Below are positions 1 to 8,190 of a stretch of 64,000 bases of DNA, one piece after another. The stretch spans positions 1 through 64,000 of the forward strand of contig CAKSIN010000007.1 of NCBI GenBank assembly GCA_934463115.1, in the 5' to 3' direction. The notes beneath the pieces are model-generated. The model was not told the origin of the DNA. It ran no database searches and saw nothing but the letters and a program-made list of their open reading frames with translations. Numbering within the stretch: the stretch's first letter is position 1; every line of letters begins with the position of its first letter. This DNA is from an uncultured Clostridia bacterium (GTDB taxonomy: Bacteria > Bacillota > Clostridia > UMGS1810). The translations under genes were made by a program, and so were the position numbers.

Positions 1-66
1 GCTTATGAGATAACAAGTTTTTTATGTGATTTTCTTGAAAAATAATCACAATGTATATTATACGAG

Positions 67-140
67 GGAACGACCTGCGTGTCGTTCCGCATTGACTCCC
101 TCAGTCACCTATCGGTGACAGCTCCCTCGGGGAGGGAGCC
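67..140 (+). repeat. three-hairpin interspersed repeat, copy A
   Basis: Three short inverted repeats lie in a row: GGAACGAC/GTCGTTCC (67-74 and 81-88, loop CTGCGT), GTCACC/GGTGAC (104-109 and 114-119) and GCTCCCTC/GAGGGAGC (121-128 and 132-139). The same arrangement recurs at 20842-20914. From memory, similar elements are frequent between genes in gut Clostridia, so this is probably a dispersed repeat, with unknown function. The two copies lie outside the first and last genes of the polysaccharide/defence island. Confidence 0.75.
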
Positions 141-310
141 ATAATAGTACACATTTTATCTGACAACAATTTTGACAACTATCCGCATACTTTGGTGTGC
201 CAAACATATATAATTATAATTGCATTTGTACAAAAATTCAGATAAATCAACGTAATTCCGCATTTTTAAAAAAATTTTTGCATATTTTAATTTAATTTAC
301 TCTCAATTTC
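141..310. other. AT-rich intergenic stretch
   Basis: Between the repeat and the helicase promoter I see only AT-rich DNA with no plausible reading frame, RNA gene or terminator. Bases 1-66 likewise hold nothing I can name. Confidence 0.5.
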
Positions 311-339
311 TTGACAAGATATTTGTTTAGTGATAAAAT
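311..339 (+). promoter_or_regulatory. sigma-70 type promoter of the polysaccharide island
   Basis: TTGACA (311-316), a 17-base spacer and TAAAAT (334-339). The predicted start, near 346, gives a leader of about 75 bases with a 10-bp stem (353-362 with 389-398) and no T-run, so the stem is not a simple terminator. It would drive the helicase and probably the genes behind it. Confidence 0.65.
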
Positions 340-421
340 ATCATCATTGAGGTGCAAATGAAGTTGAATACTTCATTACATACTTGCATTCATTTGCATC
401 ACGAGCGAAGGGGGACGCGAT

Positions 422-2734
422 GTGATTAATCTTTATTCACACAACAGCTTGGCATACAGTGCTGCTGTGTCAATGCTTTCCGAAAAGGGAAAAGCGGCGA
501 TAATCCGTCCAACCGGAACCGGAAAATCCTTTATCGGGTTTAAATACTGCGAGGAGCACCCGAATGATGTTGTTTGCTGGCTTTCGCCGTCGGAGTATAT
601 ATTCAGGACTCAGGTTGAGAATTTAAAAAAGAATTCCGATGGTTACTTTCCGGACAACATTAAGTTTTACACATATGCAAAACTCATGATTATGAAAGAT
701 GAAGAAATCGCGCAGATAGCGCCGTCGATTGTGATACTGGACGAGTACCACCGTGTGGGCGCGCCGCAATGGAAAACGGGCGTGGAGCGGCTGATTGCAG
801 CCAACCCCGGTGTGCCGATACTCGGATTGTCGGCAACAAACATACGCTATCTGGACAATCAGCGCAACATGGCAGACGAACTTTTTGACGGCAATATTGC
901 CTCGGAGATGACTCTTGGTGAAGCCATAGTGCGCGGAATCCTTGCCGCACCAAAGTATGTGCTGTCGGTGTATTCGTATCAAAAGGAGCTGGAAAGGTAC
1001 AAAAGACGCGTTCGCTCGGCAAAGAATATTGCTGTGCGCCAAAATGCGGAAAAGTATCTGGAAGCATTGCGCCGCGCCCTGGATAAGGCAGACGGCATGA
1101 ACGAAATATTCAAAAAACACATGACGGATAAAACGGGCAAGTACATTGTGTTCTGCGCAAATGCGGAGCATATGGCAGAAATGATAGACAAATCCCGCGA
1201 GTGGTTTGCCGATATAGACAGCGAACCGCATATATACACTGTGTATTCCGAGAATTCGTCGTCGGGCAAATCTTTTCGTGAGTTTAAGGATGATAATGAC
1301 AGCGCACATTTGCGGCTGCTTTATTGCATAGATCAGCTGAACGAGGGCGTTCACGTGGACGGTATAAGCGGAGTTATTCTGCTGCGCCCCACAGTATCGC
1401 CGATAATATACAAGCAGCAGATAGGCCGTGCGCTTGCCGCAGGATGCGGCGGCACACCGGTGATATTTGATATTGTAATGAATATCGAAAATCTCTACAG
1501 TATTGGCGCTGTGGAGGAAGAAATGCAAATCGCCATGACATATTACCGCTCGCGCGGCTTGGATGGCGAAATAGTCAACGAGCGGTTTGCAGTGTCGGAC
1601 GAGGTACGCGATTGTGTGGAGTTGTTCGAAAAGCTTAATGACACACTCACCGCATCGTGGGATACCATGTTTGCCATGGCGGAGGATTACTACCGCGAAA
1701 ATGGCAATCTGGAGATTCCGTACAGATACAAAACAGCGGACGGATATTCGCTCGGACGCTGGATTTTGACACAGAAGAAAGTTCGCACCGGGAAGCAATT
1801 TGGAAAGCTTACCGACGAACAGATAGATAAATTGAACAGCATTGGTATGGTGTGGGACGGCTACCGCGATGAGTCGTGGAAAAAGTTCTTTGCCGCCGCA
1901 TCCGAATACAGCAAGAGATTCGGCAATTTGAATGTTGCCGCTGCCTATGTAACCGATGACGGTGTGCTGCTCGGCAGATGGATAAGCAATCTGCGTGCCG
2001 CACGAAAAAACGGGAGCAAACGCAACTACCTTACTCCTGCACGGATAGATGAGCTGAACAAGCTCGGTATGGTGTGGGATGTGGCAGACAGCCTGTGGCA
2101 GCAGTATTACGGCGCATGCGTCGCATATTGCGGTGAACACGGTGATTTAAACGTGCCGCTCGCCTATGTGACGGGTGACGGGCTGAAGCTGGGTGTGTGG
2201 ATGTATAACATCCGCTCGGCATACAACGGCACAAACAAGGCATATCGGCTGACCGATGAACAGATATGTGCGCTTGACGCATTGGGAATGATGTGGAACA
2301 CAAAGAGCGACCGTGCCTGGGCAAGGGGAATTGCCGAGGCAACAGCCTACAGTAATATGCATGGCGATTTGAGTGTGCCGTCTACCTACAAAACGTCGGA
2401 CGGTTATGCACTCGGCAAATGGATAGCGCATCAGCGTGAAAATAAAAAGCTTTCACCCGAAAGGCGCGAGAGCCTTACCAAACTCGGCATGGTGTGGCGG
2501 AAACCTGATTCGTGGGAAATCCGCTACAACCTTGCAAAGGAATATTACAACGAACACGGCAACTTAAATGTGCCTGCAAGCTACACTCCGAACGGTGTGT
2601 GGCTGAATAAATGGTTGAATGAACAGCAGCATATATATGCCGGAAACCGCGGCGGCAAGCGACTGACCGAGGAACAGATATCACGCCTTGAGGAAATAGG
2701 CATGGTGTGGAAAAAAGGCAAAAAACCGGCATAG
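422..2734 (+). CDS. DEAD/DEAH-type helicase with five Helicase-Associated repeats
   Basis: A 770-residue superfamily 2 helicase/ATPase. The N-terminal core has Walker A TGTGKS (residues 31-36), a DEYH box (107-110) and a motif VI-like QQIGRALAAG. From about residue 413 to the end there are five tandem units of about 70 residues, each with the pattern 'W...Y...GNL.VP..Y...G..LG.W' and closing on 'L..IGMVW', which is the Helicase-Associated (HA) domain. The start is GTG at 422, with AAGGGGGA upstream; an ATG at 420 meets a stop at once. It is the first gene behind a good promoter and directly precedes sugar genes. Its role is unknown: nucleic-acid remodelling is implied by family, a link to polysaccharide expression only by position. 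Confidence 0.85.
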   Translation: MINLYSHNSLAYSAAVSMLSEKGKAAIIRPTGTGKSFIGFKYCEEHPNDVVCWLSPSEYIFRTQVENLKKNSDGYFPDNIKFYTYAKLMIMKDEEIAQIAPSIVILDEYHRVGAPQWKTGVERLIAANPGVPILGLSATNIRYLDNQRNMADELFDGNIASEMTLGEAIVRGILAAPKYVLSVYSYQKELERYKRRVRSAKNIAVRQNAEKYLEALRRALDKADGMNEIFKKHMTDKTGKYIVFCANAEHMAEMIDKSREWFADIDSEPHIYTVYSENSSSGKSFREFKDDNDSAHLRLLYCIDQLNEGVHVDGISGVILLRPTVSPIIYKQQIGRALAAGCGGTPVIFDIVMNIENLYSIGAVEEEMQIAMTYYRSRGLDGEIVNERFAVSDEVRDCVELFEKLNDTLTASWDTMFAMAEDYYRENGNLEIPYRYKTADGYSLGRWILTQKKVRTGKQFGKLTDEQIDKLNSIGMVWDGYRDESWKKFFAAASEYSKRFGNLNVAAAYVTDDGVLLGRWISNLRAARKNGSKRNYLTPARIDELNKLGMVWDVADSLWQQYYGACVAYCGEHGDLNVPLAYVTGDGLKLGVWMYNIRSAYNGTNKAYRLTDEQICALDALGMMWNTKSDRAWARGIAEATAYSNMHGDLSVPSTYKTSDGYALGKWIAHQRENKKLSPERRESLTKLGMVWRKPDSWEIRYNLAKEYYNEHGNLNVPASYTPNGVWLNKWLNEQQHIYAGNRGGKRLTEEQISRLEEIGMVWKKGKKPA

Positions 2735-2766
2735 ACAGATATTTGCAAACATGGGGGATTGCGCAA

Positions 2767-4038
2767 ATGTTTAATACACAGGCGGCACGCGACAGGTTCA
2801 GCTCAAAGGTGTGGCTGAGTAGTCCGACGATGCATGGGGAAGAAATTGAATATATAACCGAGGCATACAAAACCAACTGGATGTCTACAGTTGGTGAAAA
2901 TATAAATCAAGTGGAAAAAGGTGTGTGCCAAAAAATTGGCTGCAAATATGCCGTGGCACTTTCGGCAGGAACGGCGGCGCTGCACATGGCGGTTAAGCTG
3001 GCAGGTGTGCGCAGAGGACAAAAGGTTTTTTGCAGCGATGTAACCTTTGCCGCAACGGTTAATCCGATTGTGTACGAGGGCGGCGTGCCGATATTTATAG
3101 ACACAGAATACGACACATGGAACATGGATCCCGCTGCGTTGAAAAAGGCATTTGAAATGTACCCGGATGTAAAGCTGGTTGTAGTGGCGCATTTGTACGG
3201 CACACCCGGCAAGATAGACGAAATACGGGAGATATGCGCCGAATACGGTGCAAAGATAATTGAGGACGCTGCCGAATCTCTCGGCGCTACATACAAAGGA
3301 ACGCAAACGGGAAACTTTGGCGATTACAGCGCAATATCGTTCAACGGAAACAAGATAATAACCGGTTCTTCCGGCGGAATGTTTTTGACAAACAGTGAGG
3401 ACGATGCGAACAAGGTTCGCAAATGGTCTACACAGTCCAGAGAAAATGCGCCGTGGTATCAGCACGAGGAAATCGGCTACAACTACCGCATGAGCAATGT
3501 TATTGCCGGTGTGGTTCGCGGTCAGATTCCGCATTTGGATGAACATATTGCCCAAAAGCGCGCAATTTACGAAAGGTACCGCAGCGGTCTGAACGGATTG
3601 CCGATAAAAATGAATCCGTTTGACGCCGAAAACAGCGTGCCGAACTTTTGGCTCAGCTGCATGATAATAGATGATGACGCTATGTGCCGCGCGGTTCGCG
3701 GCGAACAGGAATCACTCTTTACTCCGGAACACGGAAAGAGCTGCCCGGACGAAATACTCGGTGCAATAAGCAGTATAAATGCGGAGGGACGCCCGATTTG
3801 GAAACCGATGCATATGCAGCCGATTTTCAGAAACAATGCCTTTGTAACAAGAGAGGGCAGCGGCAGAGCAAAAACCAATGCCTACATAGCCGGCGGAACA
3901 GTGAGCAGGACAGACGGTTTGCCGATAGATATAGGAATGGATATATACACCAGAGGCCTGTGTTTGCCGAGTGACAACAAAATGACGGCGCAGCAGCAGG
4001 ATAGAATAATAGAAATTATCAGGGAATGTTTTGAGTGA
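2767..4038 (+). CDS. DegT/DnrJ/EryC1-family PLP-dependent sugar aminotransferase
   Basis: 423 residues. Enzymes of this family transfer an amino group to a nucleotide-bound keto-sugar, for example in making UDP-4-amino sugars of the bacillosamine type (EpsN/PglE-like). The PLP lysine is most likely K196 in SFNGNKIITG, preceded by the conserved EDAAESLGATY. I chose ATG 2767, which has GGGGG 9 bases upstream; the frame is open to 2707, but that would overlap the helicase and lacks a site. It sits just before the initiating sugar transferase, as in EPS and N-glycan-like loci, so its product may be the first sugar loaded on lipid. The exact substrate cannot be read from the sequence. Confidence 0.85.
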   Translation: MFNTQAARDRFSSKVWLSSPTMHGEEIEYITEAYKTNWMSTVGENINQVEKGVCQKIGCKYAVALSAGTAALHMAVKLAGVRRGQKVFCSDVTFAATVNPIVYEGGVPIFIDTEYDTWNMDPAALKKAFEMYPDVKLVVVAHLYGTPGKIDEIREICAEYGAKIIEDAAESLGATYKGTQTGNFGDYSAISFNGNKIITGSSGGMFLTNSEDDANKVRKWSTQSRENAPWYQHEEIGYNYRMSNVIAGVVRGQIPHLDEHIAQKRAIYERYRSGLNGLPIKMNPFDAENSVPNFWLSCMIIDDDAMCRAVRGEQESLFTPEHGKSCPDEILGAISSINAEGRPIWKPMHMQPIFRNNAFVTREGSGRAKTNAYIAGGTVSRTDGLPIDIGMDIYTRGLCLPSDNKMTAQQQDRIIEIIRECFE

Positions 4039-4059
4039 GAATCGGGGGAGCATGTTTGT

Positions 4060-4827
4060 ATGAATGATGTTGCAGTAGCAACCAAAGAAAAAAGTACATA
4101 TAAAAAGCACGAACCGTATGGAATATACGAAAAATATTTTAAACGTCCGCTGGATTTGCTCTGCGGAGTGCTGGCGGTGGTTGTTTTTTGCTGGCTGTAT
4201 GCCATTGTGGCATTGCTGGTGAGAATAAAGCTCGGCAGCCCGGTTTTGTTTACTCAAGACCGCCCCGGCAAGGATGAAAAAATATTTAAACTGTATAAAT
4301 TCCGAACCATGACAGACCAAAGAGATGCCGACGGCGACCTTTTGCCGGATGAGGTACGACTGACAAAGTTTGGAAAACTCCTTAGAAAGACATCACTCGA
4401 TGAATTGCCCGAAGCCTTTAATATTATTAGGGGCGATATGAGCGTGGTGGGGCCGAGACCTCAACTTGTTAAGGATATGGTGTTCATGACGGCAGAACAG
4501 AGAAAACGACATGCAGTGCGGCCGGGGTTGAGTGGTTTAGCACAAACTCGCGGACGTAATGCTATGAGTTGGGATGAAAAACTGGCTACCGATCTTGAAT
4601 ATATAGAGAAAATCACTTTTGTCGGTGATTGCAAAATTGTTGTAGACACTGTGAAACAGGTATTCTTTAAGCAAAAGGGATTACAAACGATTGAAAGTGA
4701 TAGTAGGTATATTGATGAGGTTGAAATTACCGATGACCTCGGAGATTATTTGTTGGAGTCCGGCAGGGTGACCGAGGATGAGTATGAAAAAAAACAGACA
4801 GAAGCAAAACAACTGCTGGGGGTGTGA
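4060..4827 (+). CDS. initiating phosphoglycosyltransferase (bacterial sugar transferase)
   Basis: 255 residues, the monotopic PglC/WecP-like family that moves a sugar phosphate from a UDP-sugar to undecaprenyl phosphate at the inner membrane face. It shows KRPLD before a single hydrophobic re-entrant segment (residues 33-55), KFRTM (80-84), the catalytic Asp-Glu pair in TSLDELPE (111-118), and GPRP (131-134). GGGGGAG lies 9 bases before ATG 4060. The C-terminus carries an extra acidic tail of about 50 residues beyond the usual core. It overlaps the next gene by four bases. Together with the aminotransferase it probably starts assembly of the repeat unit. Confidence 0.9.
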   Translation: MNDVAVATKEKSTYKKHEPYGIYEKYFKRPLDLLCGVLAVVVFCWLYAIVALLVRIKLGSPVLFTQDRPGKDEKIFKLYKFRTMTDQRDADGDLLPDEVRLTKFGKLLRKTSLDELPEAFNIIRGDMSVVGPRPQLVKDMVFMTAEQRKRHAVRPGLSGLAQTRGRNAMSWDEKLATDLEYIEKITFVGDCKIVVDTVKQVFFKQKGLQTIESDSRYIDEVEITDDLGDYLLESGRVTEDEYEKKQTEAKQLLGV

Positions 4828-5636
4828 ATGTGGAAAAGTACAGCGTTTTAATGTCGCTATATAAAAAGGAACATCCCGAATATCTTAGGCTTGCGCTTGA
4901 TTCCATGATTAATCAGACTGTCAAACCTGACGAGATTGTACTTGTTGAAGATGGCCCACTAACAGATGAGTTATATGGGGTTGTAGATGAGTATAAATCA
5001 CATCTCCATATTGTAGTGAATGAAAATAACATGGGTTTAGGGTTAGCTCTTAATGAGGGTTTGAAAGTTTGTCGGAACGAGCTGGTTGCACGTATGGACA
5101 CAGATGATATATCCAAGCCTGATCGATGTGAAAAGCAACTGAAACGATTTGAGGGAAAACCTGAACTTGCGATTGTAGGCAGTCACATTGACGAATTTGT
5201 CGGAAATCCTTCCAATGTGATTAGTCAGAGGAGAGTTCCAACAGATTCGGAATCAATTTATAATTATGCTAAAAGACGATCTGCATTTAATCATCCGGCA
5301 GTCATGTATAGAAAAAGTGCTGTGATGGCAGAAGGCGGATATAGCAACTTGAAGAGAAATCAGGATGTGGATCTCTTTGGAAGAATGTTGTTCAATGGAT
5401 ATAAAGCTGAGAATATTGATGAAGCATTGCTGTGGTTCAGAAGCAGCGATGAGTTAGCAGTAAGAAGAAAAAGCTGGGAGAATACAAAAAGTTACATAGA
5501 CACAATAAAAAAGTTCTGGCATATGGGTTACAGCAGTTTTGTCGATTATGCAAAGGTTGCTGTGGCACAGACCGGAATGTTTATTTTGCCGGCATCAATG
5601 CAGAGTTGGGTTTATAAGAAATTTTTGAGGAAGTGA
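4824..5636 (+). CDS. family 2 glycosyltransferase
   Basis: 270 residues with a GT-A fold: YSVLMSLYKKEHPEYLRLAL at the N-terminus, VLVEDGPLTDEL for nucleotide binding and the metal-binding DxD as MDTDD. It lacks a membrane segment. The GTG start at 4824 overlaps the stop of the sugar transferase gene (GTGA), which implies translational coupling. It probably adds the second sugar of the repeat unit; donor and linkage are unknown. Confidence 0.85.
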   Translation: MNVEKYSVLMSLYKKEHPEYLRLALDSMINQTVKPDEIVLVEDGPLTDELYGVVDEYKSHLHIVVNENNMGLGLALNEGLKVCRNELVARMDTDDISKPDRCEKQLKRFEGKPELAIVGSHIDEFVGNPSNVISQRRVPTDSESIYNYAKRRSAFNHPAVMYRKSAVMAEGGYSNLKRNQDVDLFGRMLFNGYKAENIDEALLWFRSSDELAVRRKSWENTKSYIDTIKKFWHMGYSSFVDYAKVAVAQTGMFILPASMQSWVYKKFLRK

Positions 5637-5638
5637 AA

Positions 5639-6188
5639 ATGTTGAGTCCGACAATTGGATACCTTATCGCAAAACTCATTGGGAAAATACGACGTGATAA
5701 ACACAATGAGACACTTAATAAGTGGTTTGCAGAACAGGGCGTAAAATTTCGGGGGGGGTACTATAAACTGCAATATATGCAGTAATATTGCAAAAAATGA
5801 ACCTCATTTGATTACAATTGGTTCTGGAACAACTATTGCCGGGGATGTGGAATTTGTAACTCACGACAACAGCGTAAGCAAGGTGTTGCCAAACGCTACA
5901 GATTTATTTGGAAAAATTACCATTGGTAACAATTGCTTTGTCGGGGCACGTTCTGTGATTATGTATGGTGTGACGATTACGGACAATGTGATTGTTGCGG
6001 CAGGAAGTGTAGTGACAAAATCTATTCATGAAAGTAATGTAATTGTGGCGGGAAATCCTGCAAGAATTATTTCTACGTGGGAGAAGTTCGCTGAAAAATC
6101 AAAAGATTACGTATGGAATCTGAATACGATCTCAAGGCAGGAAATGATACAAAGAACAAACCATGATGAGAAACTTATTATAAGATGA
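5639..6188 (+). pseudogene. hexapeptide-repeat acetyltransferase, frameshifted in a G8 tract
   Basis: ATG 5639 opens a frame encoding MLSPTIGYLIAKLIGKIRRD and onward to QGVKF. It then enters eight G residues (5751-5758) and stops at 5783. The next frame continues the same protein from GTINCNICSN through a left-handed beta-helix (IGSGTTIAGDVEF, THDNS, IGNNCFVGARS, AGNPAR) to 6188. Removing one G joins both parts into a 182-residue WbbJ/maltose-acetyltransferase-like enzyme of normal length with a well-formed hexapeptide region. It would O- or N-acetylate a sugar of the polysaccharide. Either the gene is phase-variable by slipped-strand mispairing, is recently broken, or the G count is a sequencing error. 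Confidence 0.75.
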
Positions 6189-6204
6189 ATAAGGGGGTGT
6201 GCGC

Positions 6205-7182
6205 ATGACAATTTCTGCTATTGTTCCTGTGTATAACACAGAGAAATTTGTTGGTCGATGCATTGAGAGTGTTATTGCACAGACTTATTCTTATTGGGAA
6301 TTGATACTAGTGGATGATGGCTCGACAGATGGAAGCCTTAGCGTTTTGAAAGAATTTGAAGCTAAGGATTCTCGAATAAAGGTAATCCATCAGGATAATG
6401 CGGGGCCGGGATTGGCAAGAAATAATGGAATAACACACGCATTAGGTGATTATGTTGTTTTTATCGATTCAGATGATGTGATTAAACCCGATTATTTTGA
6501 GAGGTTGTCACATGAAGCCGCAGACGTTGTGTTCATTGATATAAATCGGGTAGATGATAATTTTAATGTTATTCACAAGGAGTATATGTCTGATTATCTA
6601 GCCCTTTCCAAGGATGATTTTTTGCGTTGCCAAATGACTGGCAAGATTTTGTGGGGTGGAGTACGAAAAGCGGTTAAGACTAACCTTTTGTTGAAAAATA
6701 AAATAGAATTTACAGAACACCACGTAGGGGAAGAAGCAATTTATAGTTTCCTTCTTATGCATTATGCCAAGTCCTTTTCTTTTATTAAAGGTCCGGTATA
6801 TGAGTATGTCAATCGCTCAGGAAGCCAATCCGACACAAAGGATGATGATCCGTTGAGTGGTGTAGCAATCGCCTTGAAAGAAAAAGTGGAGCAAATGGGA
6901 TTGTATGATCAGTATGCAAATACGATCAACGCATTTATAGCGACAGCAACTATAGTTTCGCTTGATAAGATGGCTGGAAAATACAACATTTGCGATTATC
7001 GACAAAAAGCTAAGAAAAGGGTGCAGCGATACCATAGAGAAATTGATGTTGATTTTCCTGTGGATTTCAAACACATGGATATAAAGGCTAAGTTGATGTA
7101 TCCGTTCCTTTTGAGACAGCATGTTAATTTCATCTATACGGTGAGCTTGGGAAAAAGGATAATGTACAATTGTAAGAAATGA
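6205..7182 (+). CDS. family 2 glycosyltransferase
   Basis: 325 residues beginning ISAIVPVYNTEKFVGRCIES, with LVDDGSTDGS and the DxD in IDSDD. GGGGG at 6193-6197 is 7 bases from ATG 6205, so I prefer that to GTG 6199, which would sit almost on the site. The C-terminal third is basic and family-variable. It lies 16 bases after the acetyltransferase frame. Likely role: one sugar transfer in repeat-unit assembly on undecaprenyl diphosphate. Confidence 0.87.
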   Translation: MTISAIVPVYNTEKFVGRCIESVIAQTYSYWELILVDDGSTDGSLSVLKEFEAKDSRIKVIHQDNAGPGLARNNGITHALGDYVVFIDSDDVIKPDYFERLSHEAADVVFIDINRVDDNFNVIHKEYMSDYLALSKDDFLRCQMTGKILWGGVRKAVKTNLLLKNKIEFTEHHVGEEAIYSFLLMHYAKSFSFIKGPVYEYVNRSGSQSDTKDDDPLSGVAIALKEKVEQMGLYDQYANTINAFIATATIVSLDKMAGKYNICDYRQKAKKRVQRYHREIDVDFPVDFKHMDIKAKLMYPFLLRQHVNFIYTVSLGKRIMYNCKK

Positions 7183-7247
7183 TTAGAAGTTTATTTGCCA
7201 ATTCAATTAATAGAAAAGGAGTTGCAACGTTTTGTTGCTAGAATAAA

Positions 7248-8174
7248 ATGTCTTTTAAGAAAAGAATTAAAAACACGTGCACATTCTATCGACTACTCTC
7301 TTTTAAACGTAGTTTTCAAAAATCAAAGGTTGCCAATCAATCCATTGAGGAGCAGAAGATGGCTGTTGCCAAAATGTACAAAGACAAAATTGGGAGAACT
7401 TTGGATTGGGGTAACCTTCAGACGTATACAGAGAAGATGCAGTGGGAAAAATTGTTTGATAAAAATCCGATGAAAGTGATGCTATCAGATAAATATTTAG
7501 TCCGAGATTGGGTTGCAAACAAAATTGGGGAAGATTATTTGATTCCGCTTCTTGGTAAATGGGAAAATTCTGAAAGTATTGATTTTGATGAACTTCCAAA
7601 CCAATTTGTGCTAAAAACAAATTGTGGTTCTGGTGATGTAATCATTATTAAAGACAAGGAGAAGTTGAGTACACATGACAAGAAAGTAATTCAAGCAAAG
7701 CTTGATTACTATACAAAATGTGACTTTGGAGCTACATCATATGAACTTCACTATTCGCAGATTAAACCGTGTATTATTGCAGAAAAATTCATTGATTCAT
7801 TTGAAAAGGATTTACCCGATTACAAATTCATTTGTTTTGATGGCAAAGTATATTATTGCTGGGTTGATAAAGGTCGCTATTCAAATCATTCCAGACATGT
7901 ATATGATACGGAGTGGAATTTTCAAGAATGGAATCAGATGTACGAAATTTCGAATATTGGAATACCAAAACCTAAGAATTATAACATGATGTTAAATATT
8001 GCTCGAATTCTAAGCGAGGGATTTCCTCATGTTCGTGTGGATTTGTATAATGTGGATGGAAAAATATACTTTGGTGAAATGACTTTTACAAATGGCAGTG
8101 GGTTTGACTTAATTCATCCATATGAAGTTGATTTGAAGCTAGGTTCGCTATGGAATATCTGTGTTAATGGTTAA
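7248..8174 (+). CDS. TupA-like ATP-grasp protein
   Basis: 308 residues resembling the ATP-grasp family named after TupA (teichuronopeptide synthesis), often found in capsule and teichuronic acid loci. Visible family features are KMQWEKLFDKNP, DKYLVRDWV, IGEDYLIPLLGKW, LPNQFVLKTNCGSGDV (nucleotide-binding lid) and the C-terminal FPHVRVDLYNVDGKIYFGEM, which carries metal-binding acids. ATP-grasp enzymes form carboxylate-amine bonds, so it may attach an amino acid to a uronic acid of the polymer; that is inference. An upstream stop at 7239 limits the start to ATG 7248, which has a weak ribosome site; ATG 7360 is an alternative with GAGGAG upstream. Confidence 0.75.
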   Translation: MSFKKRIKNTCTFYRLLSFKRSFQKSKVANQSIEEQKMAVAKMYKDKIGRTLDWGNLQTYTEKMQWEKLFDKNPMKVMLSDKYLVRDWVANKIGEDYLIPLLGKWENSESIDFDELPNQFVLKTNCGSGDVIIIKDKEKLSTHDKKVIQAKLDYYTKCDFGATSYELHYSQIKPCIIAEKFIDSFEKDLPDYKFICFDGKVYYCWVDKGRYSNHSRHVYDTEWNFQEWNQMYEISNIGIPKPKNYNMMLNIARILSEGFPHVRVDLYNVDGKIYFGEMTFTNGSGFDLIHPYEVDLKLGSLWNICVNG

Positions 8175-8190
8175 TCGCGGAGAGTGTGTT

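Noticed and set aside
623..2140. 505-codon open frame antisense to the helicase
   Set aside because: Composition is that of a shadow frame (many Cys, His and Arg runs), with no ribosome site and no domain; the helicase motifs on the other strand are clear.
1658..2734. Regular spacing that could suggest a repeat array
   Set aside because: It is a protein-level repeat (HA domains, about 215 bases per unit) with diverged DNA, not a CRISPR or tandem DNA repeat. No CRISPR array was seen anywhere.
7195..7473. Open frame overlapping the start of the ATP-grasp gene
   Set aside because: Out of frame with the conserved ATP-grasp sequence and rich in rare residues; the frame from 7248 explains the region.
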